DNA from: RGIG8244 sp045639325
GTDB taxonomy: Bacteria; Verrucomicrobiota; Lentisphaeria; Victivallales; UBA1829
Assembly: GCA_045639325.1 (NCBI GenBank)
Contig: JAZUCU010000007.1
Span: forward strand, 1 to 6,786
Reading direction: 5' to 3'
Length of the DNA stretch: 6,786 nt
The position numbers and the translations under genes are program-made. This document shows, in pieces, positions 6,454 through 6,786 of the stretch; within the stretch, counting starts at the first letter, position 1; every line of letters begins with the position of its first letter. Below the pieces are notes generated by a model. That model was not told where the DNA came from, made no database searches, and worked only from the letters and a program-made list of their open reading frames with translations.

Positions 6454-6470
6454 CGTAAAATCCGTTTCAG

Positions 6471-6505
6471 GTACTGTTCAAGTATTTTTGTTTTTTGAAC
6501 GTTAC
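6471..6505. promoter_or_regulatory. candidate operator: imperfect inverted repeat at the operon start
   Basis: GTACTGTTCAA (6471-6481) faces TTGAACGTTAC (6495-6505). The arms match at 9 of 11 positions, and the inner six bases (GTTCAA/TTGAAC) are perfect with 13 bases between. One arm overlaps the predicted -10 box and the whole element lies in the transcription start region before the regulator ATG. Binding there would block polymerase. The regulator encoded directly downstream is the natural candidate ligand of the site. Confidence 0.6.
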
Positions 6506-6528
6506 ACTCAGGTATTATCAAATGTCAA
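6501..6528 (-). promoter_or_regulatory. sigma70-type promoter of the regulator-pseudopilin-hydrolase operon
   Basis: On the minus strand TTGACA (6528-6523) is followed after 16 nt by TGTAAC (6506-6501), a 4 of 6 match to the -10 consensus. Upstream are A/T runs (6540-6557). Start of transcription would be near 6494, about 40 nt before the regulator ATG. The -10 box lies inside one arm of the candidate operator. No internal promoter was seen before the pseudopilin or the hydrolase. Confidence 0.6.
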
Positions 6529-6651
6529 GTTTACTTTTGAAAAAAATATCAATTTTTGGATGTGCTTCACAGATATCCCATATAATCCCCCCAAAAAATA
6601 CGTAATATGAAATGATCCTGTCCGTAACAGCATTGATAAACCGGGAAATCA

Positions 6652-6662
6652 GCCCAAAGGGC
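6652..6662. repeat. short hairpin GCCC-AAA-GGGC
   Basis: A perfect 4-bp GC stem with a 3-base loop, 16 bp left of the larger CCCAGGGT inverted repeat. Its neighbourhood and spacing suggest it is one part of a composite repeat cassette. Confidence 0.45.
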
Positions 6663-6678
6663 GGAAAGAGTCAAACAG

Positions 6679-6706
6679 CCCAGGGTAAGCGTAGCGCAAC
6701 CCTGGG
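6679..6706. repeat. strong inverted repeat CCCAGGGT/ACCCTGGG with nested hairpin
   Basis: CCCAGGGT (6679-6686) pairs perfectly with ACCCTGGG (6699-6706). The 12-base loop contains a second stem GCG-TAG-CGC (6689-6697), so a two-part stem-loop forms on either strand. There is no U-tract on either side. Similar CCCAGGG-GCG-CCCTGGG elements are, as I recall, dispersed in PVC-group genomes and give recurrent spurious peptides. This is unverified. Confidence 0.7.
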
Positions 6707-6736
6707 ACATATCGCATAAAATTTGGGGTAAAGACT

Positions 6737-6786
6737 GGCATCGCCGTTTGGGGCGTTCCGCAAGGAATGGCACATACGGTGATGCC
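6737..6786. repeat. long imperfect inverted repeat at the right edge
   Basis: GGCATCGCCGT (6737-6747) faces ACGGTGATGCC (6776-6786), with 10 of 11 Watson-Crick pairs and one G-T wobble. Inside lies TTCC-GCAA-GGAA (6756-6767), a stem with a GNRA tetraloop. The element reaches the last base of the window and may continue. From 6529 to 6786 I see no credible gene, only A/T-rich DNA (6529-6600) and this hairpin cluster. Confidence 0.65.

Noticed and set aside
6581..6586. TATAAT on the plus strand
   Set aside because: There is no suitable -35 at 16-18 bp and no plus-strand gene after it in the window.
6567..6773. 68-residue open frame on the minus strand at the right edge
   Set aside because: It is made of the inverted-repeat cluster. 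Its cysteine-rich low-quality peptide has no domain, and the right edge gives no upstream context.

Overview
The window looks like chromosomal DNA of a Lentisphaerota (Victivallis-like) or closely related PVC-group bacterium. Three things suggest this. The partial 16S rRNA begins with a PVC-style 5' end (GAACGAACGCTGGCGGC followed by GGATTAGGCATGCAAGTCG). There is a short pseudopilin with a KFTLIELLVVIAIIAIL start followed by ML-PAL, a type very abundant in that phylum. That pseudopilin sits beside a sugar-sensing GntR-type regulator and a secreted multidomain glycoside hydrolase. The taxonomic call comes from recognition and no database search was run.

Everything convincing is on the minus strand, so the biological reading order runs from right to left. 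At the right edge (about 6650-6786) is a gene-free cluster of strong inverted repeats. A sigma70-type promoter with an overlapping inverted repeat (6471-6528) then drives three tightly packed genes. These are a GntR/LacI-type chimeric regulator (5332-6453), a type II/IV-like pseudopilin with a variant H-X9-DG motif (4571-5335), and a large exported protein (1389-4556) with a LamG-like domain, a CBM9-like domain and a GH123/DUF4091-like catalytic module. Regulator and pseudopilin overlap by 4 nt (ATGA). Pseudopilin and hydrolase are 14 nt apart, or overlap as GTGA if an upstream GTG start is used. This spacing predicts one polycistronic, translationally coupled unit: a sugar sensor, a surface or secretion component, and the enzyme.

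Downstream of the operon (about 1191-1375) lie a GC-rich inverted repeat, a 9-bp tandem repeat and a 10-bp tandem repeat. No U-tailed terminator is visible there. Next comes the control region of an rRNA operon in the same orientation. It has two tandem promoters of nearly identical design (TTGACA, 16 nt, TATATTAAG with an upstream TG), each with A/T tracts upstream. A leader follows, with many small hairpins, a boxA-like antitermination element and a C(UUCG)G hairpin, ending at the 16S 5' end near position 413. The 16S gene runs off the left edge.

The most interesting points are the one-enzyme, one-pseudopilin, one-regulator operon, whose pseudopilin may serve export or display of the hydrolase; the duplicated rRNA promoter with helically phased 10-bp repeats upstream; and the hairpin cluster at the right edge.
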